Under the pieces are notes generated by a model that saw only the letters and a program-made list of their open reading frames with translations, made no database searches and was not told the origin of the DNA. A stretch of DNA of 64,000 nt from Stomoxys calcitrans. Its lineage: Eukaryota > Arthropoda > Insecta > Diptera > Muscidae. The stretch spans positions 124,843,453-124,907,452 of the forward strand of contig NC_081554.1 in the NCBI RefSeq assembly GCF_963082655.1, read 5' to 3'. This document shows, piece by piece, positions 11,037-22,079 of this stretch (position 1 is its first letter; each line of letters starts with the position of its first letter). The translations under genes and the position numbers were made by a program.

Positions 11037-13275
11037 GTTGTTGTTGTTGGTGTAGCAGTTTATTGTGTTCTATCTTTTGTCTGCGTGATTCTGTTGAGTG
11101 TTAAGACCCGAGAATTCTGCGACTAAGGTGGGGTGCGTCCACAGGGATCTGGGTCTGAGTCGAGTGGGTCTAGCCGGGCAGTTAAACTGGTGACTTGTAT
11201 CGTGCGGTCCTTGGTTACAATCGGGACATACATCTTGCACGTCGGCATCAATCCTAGCACTGTAGGAATTGTGGCGGCTGCATCTGCCGGAACGTAATTG
11301 AGCCAAAACTACTCTGGTTTGCCGGGGGAGATCGAATTCGTCAGGTGCAATGGGTGGCGTCGGTTCTCCAGGGACTATATTCACCCGGTAGCCAATTACC
11401 GCATGATTGATATGCCGCTTGATCTAGAGGTTCTCTCTTGTAGCGCTGAACCTCACGCTCAAGGCGCTCTACCTTAAGGCTTCTGGGCGGTGGAAATCTA
11501 TCCACAAGATGATGATTTGGATGGTCTCTGCGATAACAGCCCAAAAGCTATTGCTTAGACAGCATGTAGTTATGTCTTCTCACTGGTAGGATCTTTGTCT
11601 CCTGATGGAGGTGGTCCACATGAGAACTGAGGAGAAGCCTGTCGCAATCCGGAGGGCGGTATTCTGACAGATCTGAATATTATTCCACTGCGTGTCACAA
11701 AGTTGACGAGACCACACTGCCGCTGCATAACTTACCATAGACCGGCCGATTGCTTTGTACGTGGTCATAAAGGTTTCTTTGTCTGCACCCCAAGGGCTGC
11801 CAGCAAGTGACTTGAGGACCTTGTTTGAACTTGCGACTTTATCGCAAATTGCTGTGGCATGTGGGGAGAATAGGTAAGAGTTGTTAAATGTGAAGCCAAG
11901 TATTTCGGGACACTTGATGGTCGTAATCATTTCTCCATCGACCATCACAGTCAGCTCAGTATTCACCTCACGCGTATTTGTAGTGAACAATGTGGCTGAA
12001 GATTTGGTGGCGGATATCTTCAGATTTCTTGCAGCGAAATATGAGGCAAGTTCGTTGAGGTAGACGTTCAACCTATCGCAGATGTCATCAATGGCTGGGG
12101 GGCCTGATGCCATGATCGTACATTCGTCCGCATATGATACGATCTCTATGCCGTCTGGAGGGGGTGGAATGGAGGAAAGGTAGAGGTTAAACAGTGCCGG
12201 AGATATCACACCACCTTGGGGAACTCCCTGTTTCACTCTACGGTGCTTCGACTTCTTATCCCTAAATTCCACAAATGACTGGCGACCACACAAAAAATTC
12301 GCGACCCATCGTTTCAGGCCTGGCATGCAAAGCTGTTGTTGTGCTGTGCAGTCTTCTTAATCCATGTTGATGTTCGGCGAATGGCAATTCTCCTACGATG
12401 CTCGGTAGAGTAATGCCTCAAGCGTCTTTGCCACTGGTGAGAGAAGGGAGATCGGTCTGTACGACTCCTTCAAGCTCGGGTCTTTTCCAGGCTTCAGTAG
12501 CGGGATCACTCTGCCCATTTTCCAGACATCGGGAACTATAAGAGTGTTCAAAGACAGGTTGAGGACTGTGGTAAGGTACTCAACACCAGGTGAATCCCGA
12601 TTCTTCATCTGAAGCCAGTCCAATCGGCCTTCTTATGATTGATAAACGCCCGGCGCTCAGAGGTTATGAAGTGGTCGGTCGATGGTGAGAATTATGGGGA
12701 CGTGGTCTGACCCCAAAGAAATGACGGCTTGCCAGGATACCTCACTCAGGAGATCAGGGGATGCAATGGAGATGTCTGGCGAGCTGCTGCACCTCCTCGT
12801 AATCCAAGTGGGGGCATCCTCATTCACCGTGCAAAACTTGGAGCTTTCAATCTGTTCTGCCAAAGTTATGCCACTCTGGTCGTTACCTAGGGGAGAATGC
12901 CATGTCGTGTGGTGCGCATTAAAGTCCCCTAGAACCAGACGATTATGGCCAGATGGCAACCCACTTTTGTCGGGGCCATTAATCGGGACACAACTACCAA
13001 CCGGCGGCATGTACGCGTTGTATAGCTCTATCTCAGCAGTACCGGACCTGACTGCTATCCCCATGCATTCCATGTATGGGTCACTAGAGCCATGCGCTGG
13101 CGAGACAGGTCTATATTGCACTGAATGGTGTATTACGAAGGCCAATCCCCCACCTCCATTTCTTGAGCGAACCTTAAGTAGCACATTGTAACCGCTGGTG
13201 TTGGTCAGCTTTGTCTCCTGGATCGCTGCGACCAATATGTTCTTCCGACTCATAAAGTTCACAATCTCTTTTGAA
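11037..13275 (-). mobile_element. Jockey-like non-LTR retrotransposon, 5'-truncated and internally deleted
   Basis: The order on the minus strand is endonuclease (13300-12657), RT (12623-11580) and a C-terminal zinc-knuckle-like region (11384-11070, CPDCNQGPHDTSHQFNC). The 3' end has AATAAACTGC and a (CAA)n tail at 11035-11050, usual for this superfamily. Deletions remove the stretch between KKADW and LQMKNRDS, and the palm motif A stretch between TTTALHAM and PGLKRWVANF. The insertion lies between two halves of repeat R1, so it is younger than R1. Confidence 0.8.
11580..12623 (-). pseudogene. Reverse transcriptase domain of the Jockey-like element, broken
   Basis: LLKPGKDPSLKESYRPISLL marks the RT start, and after a frame break come EHQHGLRRLHSTTTALHAM and RRVKQGVPQGGVISPALFN (motif B). 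Motif C reads VSYADECTIMASG: the second Asp of the YADD pair is Glu, which should abolish polymerisation. Motif A is deleted. The thumb side (ILGFTFNNSYLFSPHA, SYAAAVWSRQLCDTQW) is intact. Confidence 0.8.
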
Positions 13276-13337
13276 TTTTTGATGTTAAACAAGAAGCGCA
13301 TCTTTAACCAATCGCATTTAAATGACATCGCCCACAA
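12657..13337 (-). pseudogene. Apurinic-type endonuclease domain of the Jockey-like element
   Basis: The 226-residue frame holds the expected motifs in order: AAIQETKLT (metal-binding Glu), GGGGLAFVIHHSV, LVLGDFNAHHTTWHS (Asp/Asn pair), SSSPDISIASPDLL, and the final SLGSDHVPII (catalytic Asp-His). In the intact element it nicks the target DNA. The first residues (MWAMSFKCDWLKMRF) come from repeat R1 beyond the 5' truncation and are not part of the protein. Confidence 0.8.
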
Positions 13338-13369
13338 AAATCATGCATGGCGGAAGCAACTGTGTATGC

Positions 13370-13492
13370 TAATGTCACTATAGTTTTAACTTACACTATT
13401 GCATCCGGGGGTGCAGTATTTTCTGCTGGGTAATGTCACGATGGTTTAAACTTACACTATTGCATCCGGCGTAGCAATATTTTATGCTGGGG
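13370..13492 (+). repeat. Two-copy tandem repeat, unit about 61 bp
   Basis: TAATGTCACTATAGTTTTAA..TTTTCTGCTGGG is followed directly by TAATGTCACGATGGTTTAAA..TTTTATGCTGGG. Both share CTTACACTATTGCATCCG. The short spacing suggests a local duplication. Confidence 0.8.
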
Positions 13493-14100
13493 AACGTTAA
13501 TGTTGCAACCATGTTCAGCTCATCGATAGACAAGGCCAAACAACATGCTGCTGGGCAACATTTTTTGGTTCAAAAGTTTTACTTGGCTTAATAGCAAGAA
13601 CTATCGCCACCGCACCAAATATATACATAGACTGGCAAATTATTTCATTACTACGGAAAATCGTTTAATATGGCAATTTGATTTGATCTAAAAATAACTA
13701 AAAGATAACTATTTAATAGGTAGCCATAGAGTCATTTATAGACAACCACCATATGATGATCCACTCTAAGTGAGAAGCACTAACATTAAAATTAGCGCCA
13801 CCTACTGGCTGTATTAAATTTATTTAGTTGATTCAATTGGAAACAGCCATCTACTGGCGCTAATTTAGAGAAGCCACCATGAACAGAGAGAATGGATAGT
13901 GGTCAAAATTAATCTTACAGCATTTATCTTTGTTATGACAACCTATAGGAATGTCGTTGCGGTTGTTTGCGATATTATTTTTGCAATGTGGGGTTCAGAT
14001 AAACGGTATTTGAGTATAGAAAAATCCACAGGAAAATTGGAATACATCTGAAATTAGGCAGAAATTTCCAAATTAAGAGTGTTCCTCTCCAACATATCAT
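13493..14100 (+). repeat. Dispersed repeat shared with 19040-19730
   Basis: Collinear words occur in both regions: CAAACAACATGCTGCTGGGC, ATCGTTTAATAT, CAATTTGATTT, CATTTATCTTTGTTATG, CGTTGCGGTTGTTTGC. Part of it also matches 5800-5900. It does not code. Confidence 0.65.
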
Positions 14101-14114
14101 TATCGGGAGCAGAA

Positions 14115-15060
14115 GAGCGGGCCGGTCTCAGCTAGTCTATATATATAAAAATGAATTTGTGTTTGTTTGTTTATGGGTTTGTAAATTTGTTTTTTCCGTA
14201 AAGACTCAAAAACGGCTAAGCTGATTTTTTTGAAATTTTCAAAGATTTTGAGGAGTCTTCCACCCAAAAATAAAAGTAGACGATCGGGCCAACATGGTAC
14301 TCAAATGAAAGGTATTCGGAAGTAGAAAACAAATTTGATATCAAAATTTGGGTCCAAGTACCTAGGTGGCTGCCCCGACCCCAAACCCCTTAAAATAGGC
14401 ATATTGGATAATAATGACAACATGGGACTCGATTGAAAGGTATTCAGGAGTAGATTACGATAATGTCAGGAAGGAAGAATAGGATATATAATTTGGTGAT
14501 ATTGGAAGGGGCGGATCCTCCCACGTTACCTGCAAAACACCACCCAAATTCAAGGTTGATCGGATGGTCGCCCCACCCCCGAGAAGACCACGAAATGGGA
14601 AATTTACCCGATCATAGCTATGTAAGATTCAAATGAAAGGGTTTGGGAGTTGATTACGAATATTACATTAAACTTAGTGTGGTGCTTAACCTTCTAAAAT
14701 CGCCTCCAATAGGTTATTTGACCAATTGAAACAATGGGGGATCAAGTGATAGATATTTTTGTGTGGAGTGTGTCATTCAAATTTGTGCTCAAATGGCAGA
14801 TGGGGTGTGTCGCTGAACCCAACTATAGACGCCCTCCACCAAACGGCTATATACACCAATCATGACAATATGGGGTGAAATTAAAGGTATAAAGTTGAGG
14901 ACTGCGAATCTAATATCTTTTATCTGCTCATATATCTAGCGGACCACCTCATCCCAAGATAATCGATCAATCATAATGACCTAACAGGACACTGTGTGAT
15001 TTAATTAATTTGGTGACATAAATAAATGTAGGTCGCCATATCCCCAAAATTATGACGATT
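14115..15060 (+). repeat. GAAAGG-type element with conserved 5' end
   Basis: It starts AGAGCGGGCCGGTCTCAGCT, then a TA run and TTTGTGTTTGTTTGTTTATG, then CTCAAAAACGGCTAAGC. The interior has CTCAAATGAAAGGTATTCGG type units. This conserved 5' block recurs at 22080 and 23789 (+) and in reverse at 40060. Confidence 0.65.
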
Positions 15061-15067
15061 CATTCAG

Positions 15068-15115
15068 AGTAATAATCTCTCTCTCTCTCTCTCTTGATCT
15101 CATTCTCTTTGTTCG
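15068..15115 (+). repeat. (TC)n microsatellite
   Basis: A CTCTCTCTCTCTCTCT run within AATAATCTC..TTGATCTCATTCTC. Confidence 0.8.
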
Positions 15116-15519
15116 TGTTGGCGTTGCCATTGATAATGATTATCTCTCAATAGATGAAGCCGAATTTATTGTTAGTTGTTGGGTTTGAAAATTTGTGTGT
15201 TCCGTTCAGAATCAAAAACGTCCTAACCGATTTTCAGGAAAGTCCTTGTGGATCCGAAAGAAGCAATAAACTATCCAAAGTTTAATATCTGCAGCGAGAG
15301 GGTCTGTTAACTTTTTTCCCTAATATTTCAAAACTTCCTTTTTCCCTGATATTTGAAATCTTCCGATATAAAGAACAAATATAACAATATGGCACTTAAA
15401 TGGAAGGTATTAGGGAGAAGAGAACGAATCCCATATTTGAAATGAGCTTCACACATCGGGGAGCCGCTCTACCCCAAAAAACCCTCCATAAGACAGGGGC
15501 TCTATTTTTTTGTATAGAA

Positions 15520-15675
15520 GTTTAAGGTTAGGTTAGAGTGATAGTCTTTTTTCGTTTTAAATTGGTTCACTTTGACAATTTTAGTCCATTGTGATACCAC
15601 ACTATCGACAGAGCAGGCCCCTGCTGGGAATCGAACCCAAGACCCCCGCACTACAAACTGGCTGGGTACAGTTAG
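15520..15675 (-). mobile_element. Second SINE-like repeat family (tRNA-like B box)
   Basis: The minus strand has GGGGGTCTTGGGTTCGATTCCC, which includes a B-box-like GGTTCGATTCC, then GTGTGGTATCACAATGGAC and a tail CTCTAACCTAACC. The TGTGGTATCACAATGGAC block and an AACCT-rich tail recur at 33475-33718, so this is a family separate from the SINE at 7567. Confidence 0.55.
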
Positions 15676-15689
15676 TGGAAATATATATA

Positions 15690-17930
15690 AATAAAATACT
15701 AAACTGATTTAAAGTGAATAAAATGAAATACATTTAAGAAAAATATGATTTTTCAAAATACATGAGCTGGCTATGGAGATCACGATTACGATACATTCTA
15801 AGAAATCATCAGCAGTCCCATCACTTATTTATTAGCGAGCTTTTCCTTTCAAGGTCCATACTAATACTTAAACGAATTGGATCAGAAAGGTTTAACCCTT
15901 AGACACCTTTTCACTTTTAACACCCTCTTACCGCACTCTTGGTACAACTGTATTACTAAGAGTTTTATAAGGCGTACATCATACAGTAGTACAAATGTAC
16001 CAAGGGCATAAATTAAGTTGAAAGACTAAGGATGGTCAAAGGGTTAAAATTCTAACCGCGAAAATTAATTGGGAATTTATTTTTCACAGCTGAAATCAGT
16101 TATTCTAGAAAATTCCCTGTACACTAAAAAGTTGTTCTTTTCAGTTTTCTGAAACACACAAATGCACTTTGACATTTTACTAGCCCCCAAATTATATTTG
16201 AAAAATAATTGAAGACCTTGAATGACCCCATCACCCTACCATGGCTAAATCAAACTCTGGTGGTTTTTCCAATGGCCTATAAAACCCTCCTCTTGTTCCT
16301 ACACTTTCATAATTCCATACGACAAACCATGCACCATAAAACATTAATTGATATTTTAAAAATTCAAAAGTTCTCTTGGGAAACGAAAGACTGTTTATGA
16401 CCTGGAACATTTGTTTGTCTTTTCCAATACTAGTGCTGAGTCGCAGCGGTTGCATTTAATTCGATAGTTTCAAAAAAAAAAAATATATGCTCAGTTGTCG
16501 TTAAATACTACAACCCACACCCACATTAGCAAACACCATATTCTTCAGCTTTCTTTTGTATTTTACTTTGCCTTCTAAACACACACAAAAATGGGTGGAC
16601 ACGGAACAAGTTTGCCTCCAAAAAAATTAAGGTAAAATGAAAAGTCCAAAGTAAATAACACTGTGGCGCTTAAGGTTATGTCAATACCAGGGCAACGATA
16701 CCGTCAGAATTTTGTAAGTAAAATGTTATACTATCAAGGACTTAGATCAAAACTAACTCTGAAATCCAATATGCTGAGTCTTAAAGTTAAAATCGTTCAA
16801 ATTCTGATTTAAAATATTTATCTTGATAAAAGAAAATTCGAATTTTAAAAAGTTAAAGGGAGAAGTTTCAATTAGGTTGCCCCTCAAAATTGTAGATAAT
16901 GATCCAATTTTTATAATTTTGTAATTGAAGGGCGTCATATACGAGGTGTGTACAAAAGTATCGGGCATATATACATATATATGTTAAATACAATAAGTAT
17001 TTATTTGTTAATCAATATCTATTCTATACCACTGATAAACTTGCTTTCATCCAAGTTATATTTTGGATATTTGATAGTTGTTGTTCGATTCTTGAGTATT
17101 TTTGAATGCGTTTTAAGCTTTGCTGGTTGTCCCTTTTCGTTGCAGTCTGCCGTGTATAAAGAGGGTTTTGGTAAACATGAACAGTCACGGTAATTTGCGG
17201 TTTGTTTTTATAAACAACAATGGACACAAGTGGCCACTCTGAAGTGGCATGATCAGCTCCACATTTAACACACTAAAAACTTCCTTTGGAAAAGGGTTTG
17301 GTGTGGCCATACTCTTGGCATTTTATTTATTGACCCCACTGTTTCTTTATATCCACTCTCGTATCGTTGCTGCATATTTTGAGTGAATTCGTGAATGCTG
17401 ACATATTTTAAAGACAAACATATTGTGTTTTTGTTTTATGCCCGCCTCTTCTTTACACGAAACCTGCAGAAACTAGACAAGGACCAAAACGCCTCGTTTC
17501 TCATCAAAGATGACCACAGTCGTATTTGACTTATTAAATTCACCGCAAATGGAAGGAAGGGTCAAATTAAAAATTAAGACATGCATAGAACATTTAATTT
17601 GTCATCGCATTGGTTTCTACTTGATTTTTACATTGACTCATTGGCGTTACCTTTGCGGGACTGAATGCAAAGTAAATAGGGTTAAATAAATAAAATTTCC
17701 ACTGTTTTTCTACTACACTTAATTGAATCTTTTTGAACACAATTTATTGTTGAAAGTGACAATTATTTACGAGCAGAGTAAAGATTTATCTTGTTAAATT
17801 AAATAATTTTTCGGTACCATGACGCAAGTATAAGGGATAAAGTGGCACAGGGTCGCCACTCCTATGGGTGACCACAAATAATACCATAAATAACCTATTA
17901 GGGATGTTGACCGAGGAGGGATTTGACATT
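15690..17930. other. No recognisable gene or element
   Basis: AT-rich DNA with short chance frames (16209-16400, 16948-17193). None carries a known domain or splice partner. No long repeat is shared with the rest of the window except the 17940-17995 fragment. Confidence 0.4.
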
Positions 17931-17939
17931 TTTAGCAGA

Positions 17940-17995
17940 ATCTAGAACTCCCAAGATTCGGCCCGGGCGAACTTGGCACGCTTTTGCTTGTTTTC
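17940..17995 (+). repeat. 3' terminus of a GTCY-type element
   Basis: AAGATTCGGCCCGGGCGAAC followed by TTGGCACGCTTTTGCTTG matches the last 50 bp of the element at 9083-10098. Confidence 0.65.
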
Positions 17996-18044
17996 ATTTA
18001 ATTGAGAAACTTATCACTGTACAGTAATGCTTATTGCCCTGTAT

Positions 18045-18250
18045 CATCATTAAAAAATGATGTCGGTAGGCTAGAGGATGCGTGAAGAACTACCAAACAT
18101 GACATCATGAGTTCAAATCTCCCCTCAACCACCGACAAAACTAATAGAATTAATTTTAAAGCGTAATAAGTCGAGAAAGAAAAACCCGAGGGAGAGCAGC
18201 AGCAAGCAGAAAAGAACGAATAAAAGCAGCGCACCCTAACGACGTAACAT
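18045..18250 (+). repeat. Possible tRNA-derived SINE relic
   Basis: TAGGCTAGAGGATGCG is A-box-like, and GAGTTCAAATCTC is B-box-like about 50 bp later, the right spacing for a polymerase III promoter. No second copy and no target duplication were seen, so this is weak. Confidence 0.3.
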
Positions 18251-18444
18251 AACATAAACTTGGCAATACCAACGTTGGTTGTCACAACAGCAAAGTTGCT
18301 GTTGGCAAAAAAAAAAAATTGGTTGAGGCAACAAATTTGTTTTCTGGGTGTATGTTTCTTTTTTGAAGAATCCCAAAATGTATATATGAAAGAAGATCAT
18401 AGCCTTAAACACATATACTTTCTTAAACAGAGAAATATCCCTAA

Positions 18445-19040
18445 AAGTACGACCCCAAAATAAAAGTAAACCGATCGGGACAGTATGGGATTCAAGTGAA
18501 AGGTATTCAAGAGTAGACTACGAATTTTGTATTAAAAATTGGATCTAAGTAGGTGGGGGGCCGCCTCGCCCCCAAACCCCAAAAAATAGGTTTATTGGAC
18601 GATAATGACAATATGGGACTCGAATGAAAGGAGGAAAAGGCTTTTTAGTTTGTTGATATTACCACAAAAACACCACCTAAAAACAAAAGTGGACCAATAG
18701 GGACAATATGGGTATTAAATGAAAGGTATTGGGGAGTAGAATACGAATATGGTATTAAAAATTGGAATGAACTATGCGAGGGGTCGTCGAACCCCAAAAA
18801 CTCCCCCAAACAAACATATTGGACGTAAATATCAATATAGGACTCAAGTGAAAGGTATTTGGGACTAGACTACGAATATGACATAAAAATTAAATTGGGG
18901 ATCGCCCCACCCTCAAATGGAAATATAATTCGATCCAAGCTAGATGAGCCTCTAATAAAAGGCATTTGGTAGCAGATTACTAATATGACATTAAACTTTG
19001 TGTCCAAGAATCTAGGTGGTGCTTTAAGCCAAGCCTTAAG
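18445..19040 (+). repeat. GAAAGG-type dispersed repeat
   Basis: Same phrases as 8345-8960 (AAACAAAAGTGGACC, ACTCAAGTGAAAGGTATTTG, AAGAATCTAGGTGGTGCTTTAA). The next stretch (19040-19730) matches 13493-14100, so the two repeats lie side by side in more than one place. Confidence 0.6.
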
Positions 19041-20049
19041 TCAAGGTGGCTGCCATTTTTAGCTCATCGACAAGGAGCCTACTTTTCCTACACAAGTCCA
19101 AACAACATGCTGCTGGGCCGCACTTTCGTGTTCAAAAGTTGTACATGGTGTTATTACTAACAACTGTCGCCACCGCACCTAATATAAAGACCGGCAAATT
19201 AGTTCTCTACCAATGAAAATCGTTTAATATTGCAATTTGATTTAATTTAAAAAATACTAAATTATGACTATTCAACAGGTTGCCATATAGTCAGTTATAG
19301 ACAACTACCACATCATGATGAATATTATAGGCGCCAAGCTGCTCCAAGCGAGTAGCAGCATAGACAATGGAAATCTATAGACTCATAACATGTGTTCAAA
19401 AAAGCCCTAACAGATGGGAGAAATGTAAAATTCTCAGTCATTTATATGTGATTGTGCAAGCATCCGGGCGACATGGAACAGAGAACTTTTAAGTTATTTT
19501 ATTAACATTTTCGGTATTAAAGTCTAAACCTTTCCCTTATCGATGGCAGTACTAAAATTTAAATAAGCGCCATCTATTCTGTTTGCAAATGGATCAACTG
19601 AATGGAGACGCCACCACGAACAGAGAGAGGGCAGAGTGGTAAAAATTGATCATGTGGCATTTATCTTTGTTATGGCAACCTATCGGTCCATAAAATAAAG
19701 TATCGTTGCGGTTGTTTGCTGTATTATTTTTTAAATTTCCCACCCTTAACAATAGGTGTTTCAGGTAGTTTAAGTGGCTACTTTTGCCATAGATAAAAAT
19801 TTATTTAGTAGAGTGCGAATATCCAAGTTTGTGTTGAATTGTTAGAGGGGAATGCTCAACGAACGTACACATAATCAGAGCTATTGGAGAGTAGGTTACG
19901 TTACAGAGGTGACATTTTTCTACGTCTTGAAAGCGAAAGCTCAGTGGAGCTTTAAGATAAGAAGCTTCCTTTTTGTAATCGAGCCAAAGTGGCGTGCCGG
20001 TAAGCACGCATTTCAAAGCTATTGGAGCTATTTCAGGTTATCAATCAAT

Positions 20050-20590
20050 TCGGAACATGATTGGTTTGCCTGTTGGAGACCATAGTTGATGTCATTATGC
20101 AAAATGTCAGCAAAAATTGGATAAGAATTGAGCCCTATAGTGGCTCATATTTTGCACGTATCTGGAAGATCATAGGAGAAGTCGTTAAAATAATGTTTAG
20201 CCAAATCGCAACCTCTAGAGGCTCAGAGAGTTAAATTAGGAGATCGGTTTATATGGGAGCTACATCAAGTTTTAAACCGGTTTGAACCATACTTAGCACC
20301 GATGTTGGAAGTCATAACAAAATATCTTATACAAAATTTGAGACAAATCGGATAAGAATTGTGGCGTTTAGGGGCTTAAGAGGTCAAAATCCAAAATTGG
20401 TTTATATGGCAGCTATATCAAAACATAGACCAATATGATTATGACACATTAAAAATTCATACGCCTAGCTTTATCCCTTCGAAAGATAGCGTGCTTTCGA
20501 CAGGTGGACGGACCGACATGCCTAAATCGACTTAGAATGTCAAGACGATCGAAAATATGCATATATACTCTGCATATTTTTTTCTGATAT
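20050..20590 (-). repeat. GTCY-type element fragment
   Basis: Interior units in reverse (AAATCGGATAAGAATTG, GGCAGCTATATCAAAACATAG) end in GGTGGACGGACCGACATGCC and ATCGAAAATATGCATATATAC, the reverse of the GTCY plus TA block. Confidence 0.6.
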
Positions 20591-20959
20591 TTTTGACATG
20601 GTAAGCCGAAGTTGCTTACCCATGCGCAACGGTGACATTAGATAGGCTGGAAATTCGATTGAATTCAAAAATAGAAAAAATTATGACAATTTGATGGGAA
20701 TCAACAGAGAGCATCACCAACAACAAATTCAAGGCCATCTATTGGGAGATAGAAATTTTTTGAATAGCCTTCGTATAAATAAAATAAAGGAACTAAACTT
20801 TGACTGTTTTCGGTATTATTTGTTTAACCCTCCTACCCTGGGACAAGCTTCCACATTAGTCCAAAAGTTCTATAAAAACATGGCCTCATATATAACTTAA
20901 CTTAGTGAATGCAAAGAAGAGTAATTGAAAAGAAAGTTATAATTCATATGGTGTAAAAG

Positions 20960-21000
20960 GAAGCGCAGCGGAGGGGGCCGGATTCTGCCATCTTATATAT
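20960..21000 (+). repeat. 5' end fragment of a GAAAGG-type element
   Basis: GAAGCGCAGCGGAGGGGGCC followed by a TATATATAC run, as at 23789. Confidence 0.5.
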
Positions 21001-21011
21001 ACAAAATAAAA

Positions 21012-22077
21012 ATGCGTTAAGTTCGGCCGGGCCGAACTTTGGATACCCACCACCTCGGGTATATAAGTAAACCACCTTTCGTCAAAATCCGGTGAAAAAT
21101 GCATACCTTATGCTCCATAGCCGGTATATCCAAATATGCTCCGATTTAGACCAAATACTAATAAGTACATATCATTGTTCAAGTGTGTAAAACAAAATAT
21201 TGATCTTTTTAGTAGCTATATCTAAAAATAAACTGATCCGAACCATATATGACATGGATGTCAAAAGCCTAACATAAGTCGCTGTGTCAAATTTCAGTGA
21301 AATCGGATTATAAATGCGCCTTTTATGTGGCCAATGCTTTAAATCGAGATATAGGCCTGTATGGCAGCTATATCCAAATCTTGGCCGATCTAAGCCAAAT
21401 TGAAAAAGAATGTCGAAGCTCCCAACACAACTCACTGTCCCAAATATTGGCGACATCGGACAATAAATGCGCATTTCATGGGCCCAAAACCTTATATCGA
21501 GGGATCGGTCTATATGGCAGCTATATCCAAATCTGGACCGATTAGGGCCAAATTGAAGAAGGATGTCGATGGGCCTAATACAATTCACTAAGTCCAAATT
21601 TTGGCAAAATCGGACGATAAATGTGGCTTTTATGGACGCAAGGTTGTAAATCGAGATATTGGTCTATATCAAAATCTGGAACGATCTTGGCCAAATTGAA
21701 CAAGGATGTCGAAGGGCCTAACACAACTCACTGTCCCAAATTTCAGCAAAATCGGATAATAAATTTGGCTTTTATGTGCAAGACCCTAAATCGGCGGATT
21801 GGTCTATATGAAAATATAGTCCGATATATTCCATTTTCGAACTTAACCTGCTTATGAACAAAAAAGAATCTGTGCAAAGTTTCAGCTCAATATCTCTATT
21901 TTTAAAGACTGTAGCGTGATTTCAACAGACAGACGAACAGACGGACGGACATGGATACATCGTCTTAGATATTTACGCTGATCAAAAATATATATATAGG
22001 GTCGGAAATGGATATTTCGATGTGTTGCAAACGGAATGACAAAATTAATATACCCCATCCTTCGGTGGTGGGTATAA
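21012..22077 (-). mobile_element. GTCY-type element, complete (subfamily 2)
   Basis: In plus coordinates it begins with the near-palindrome AAGTTCGGCCGGGCCGAACT and TGGATACCCACCACC. Five or six ~145-bp units follow (ATCGGTCTATATGGCAGCTA, TCCAAATCTGGACCGAT). Then come CAGACAGACGAACAGACGGA, TATATATAGGGTCGG and finally CCTTCGGTGGTGGGTATAAA. Read on the minus strand the order equals that of 9083-10098 with a diverged sequence. The open frames on both strands (21172-21857) are by-products of the repeats. Confidence 0.75.
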
Positions 22078-22079
22078 AA

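Larger units (their letters stand above)
10740..13375 (+). repeat. Dispersed repeat R1, copy 2, interrupted by a Jockey-like element
   Basis: The left half 10740-11036 has CGTGCTTCACTAAAG, GACACGATCTTTATCC and GTTGAATTTGCCAACTCGG. The right half 13276-13375 has AACCAATCGCATTTAAATGACA and CCCACAAAAATCATGCATGG. Both match copy 1 (8965-10455). The insertion between them is the Jockey-like element. Confidence 0.65.

Noticed and set aside
21172..21857. Frames on both strands with repeated YGSYIQI- and FGLDRPRFGYS-like text as a repeat protein
   Set aside because: They are translations of the GTCY element's ~145-bp units; the same phrases appear in every copy, on both strands, with stops.
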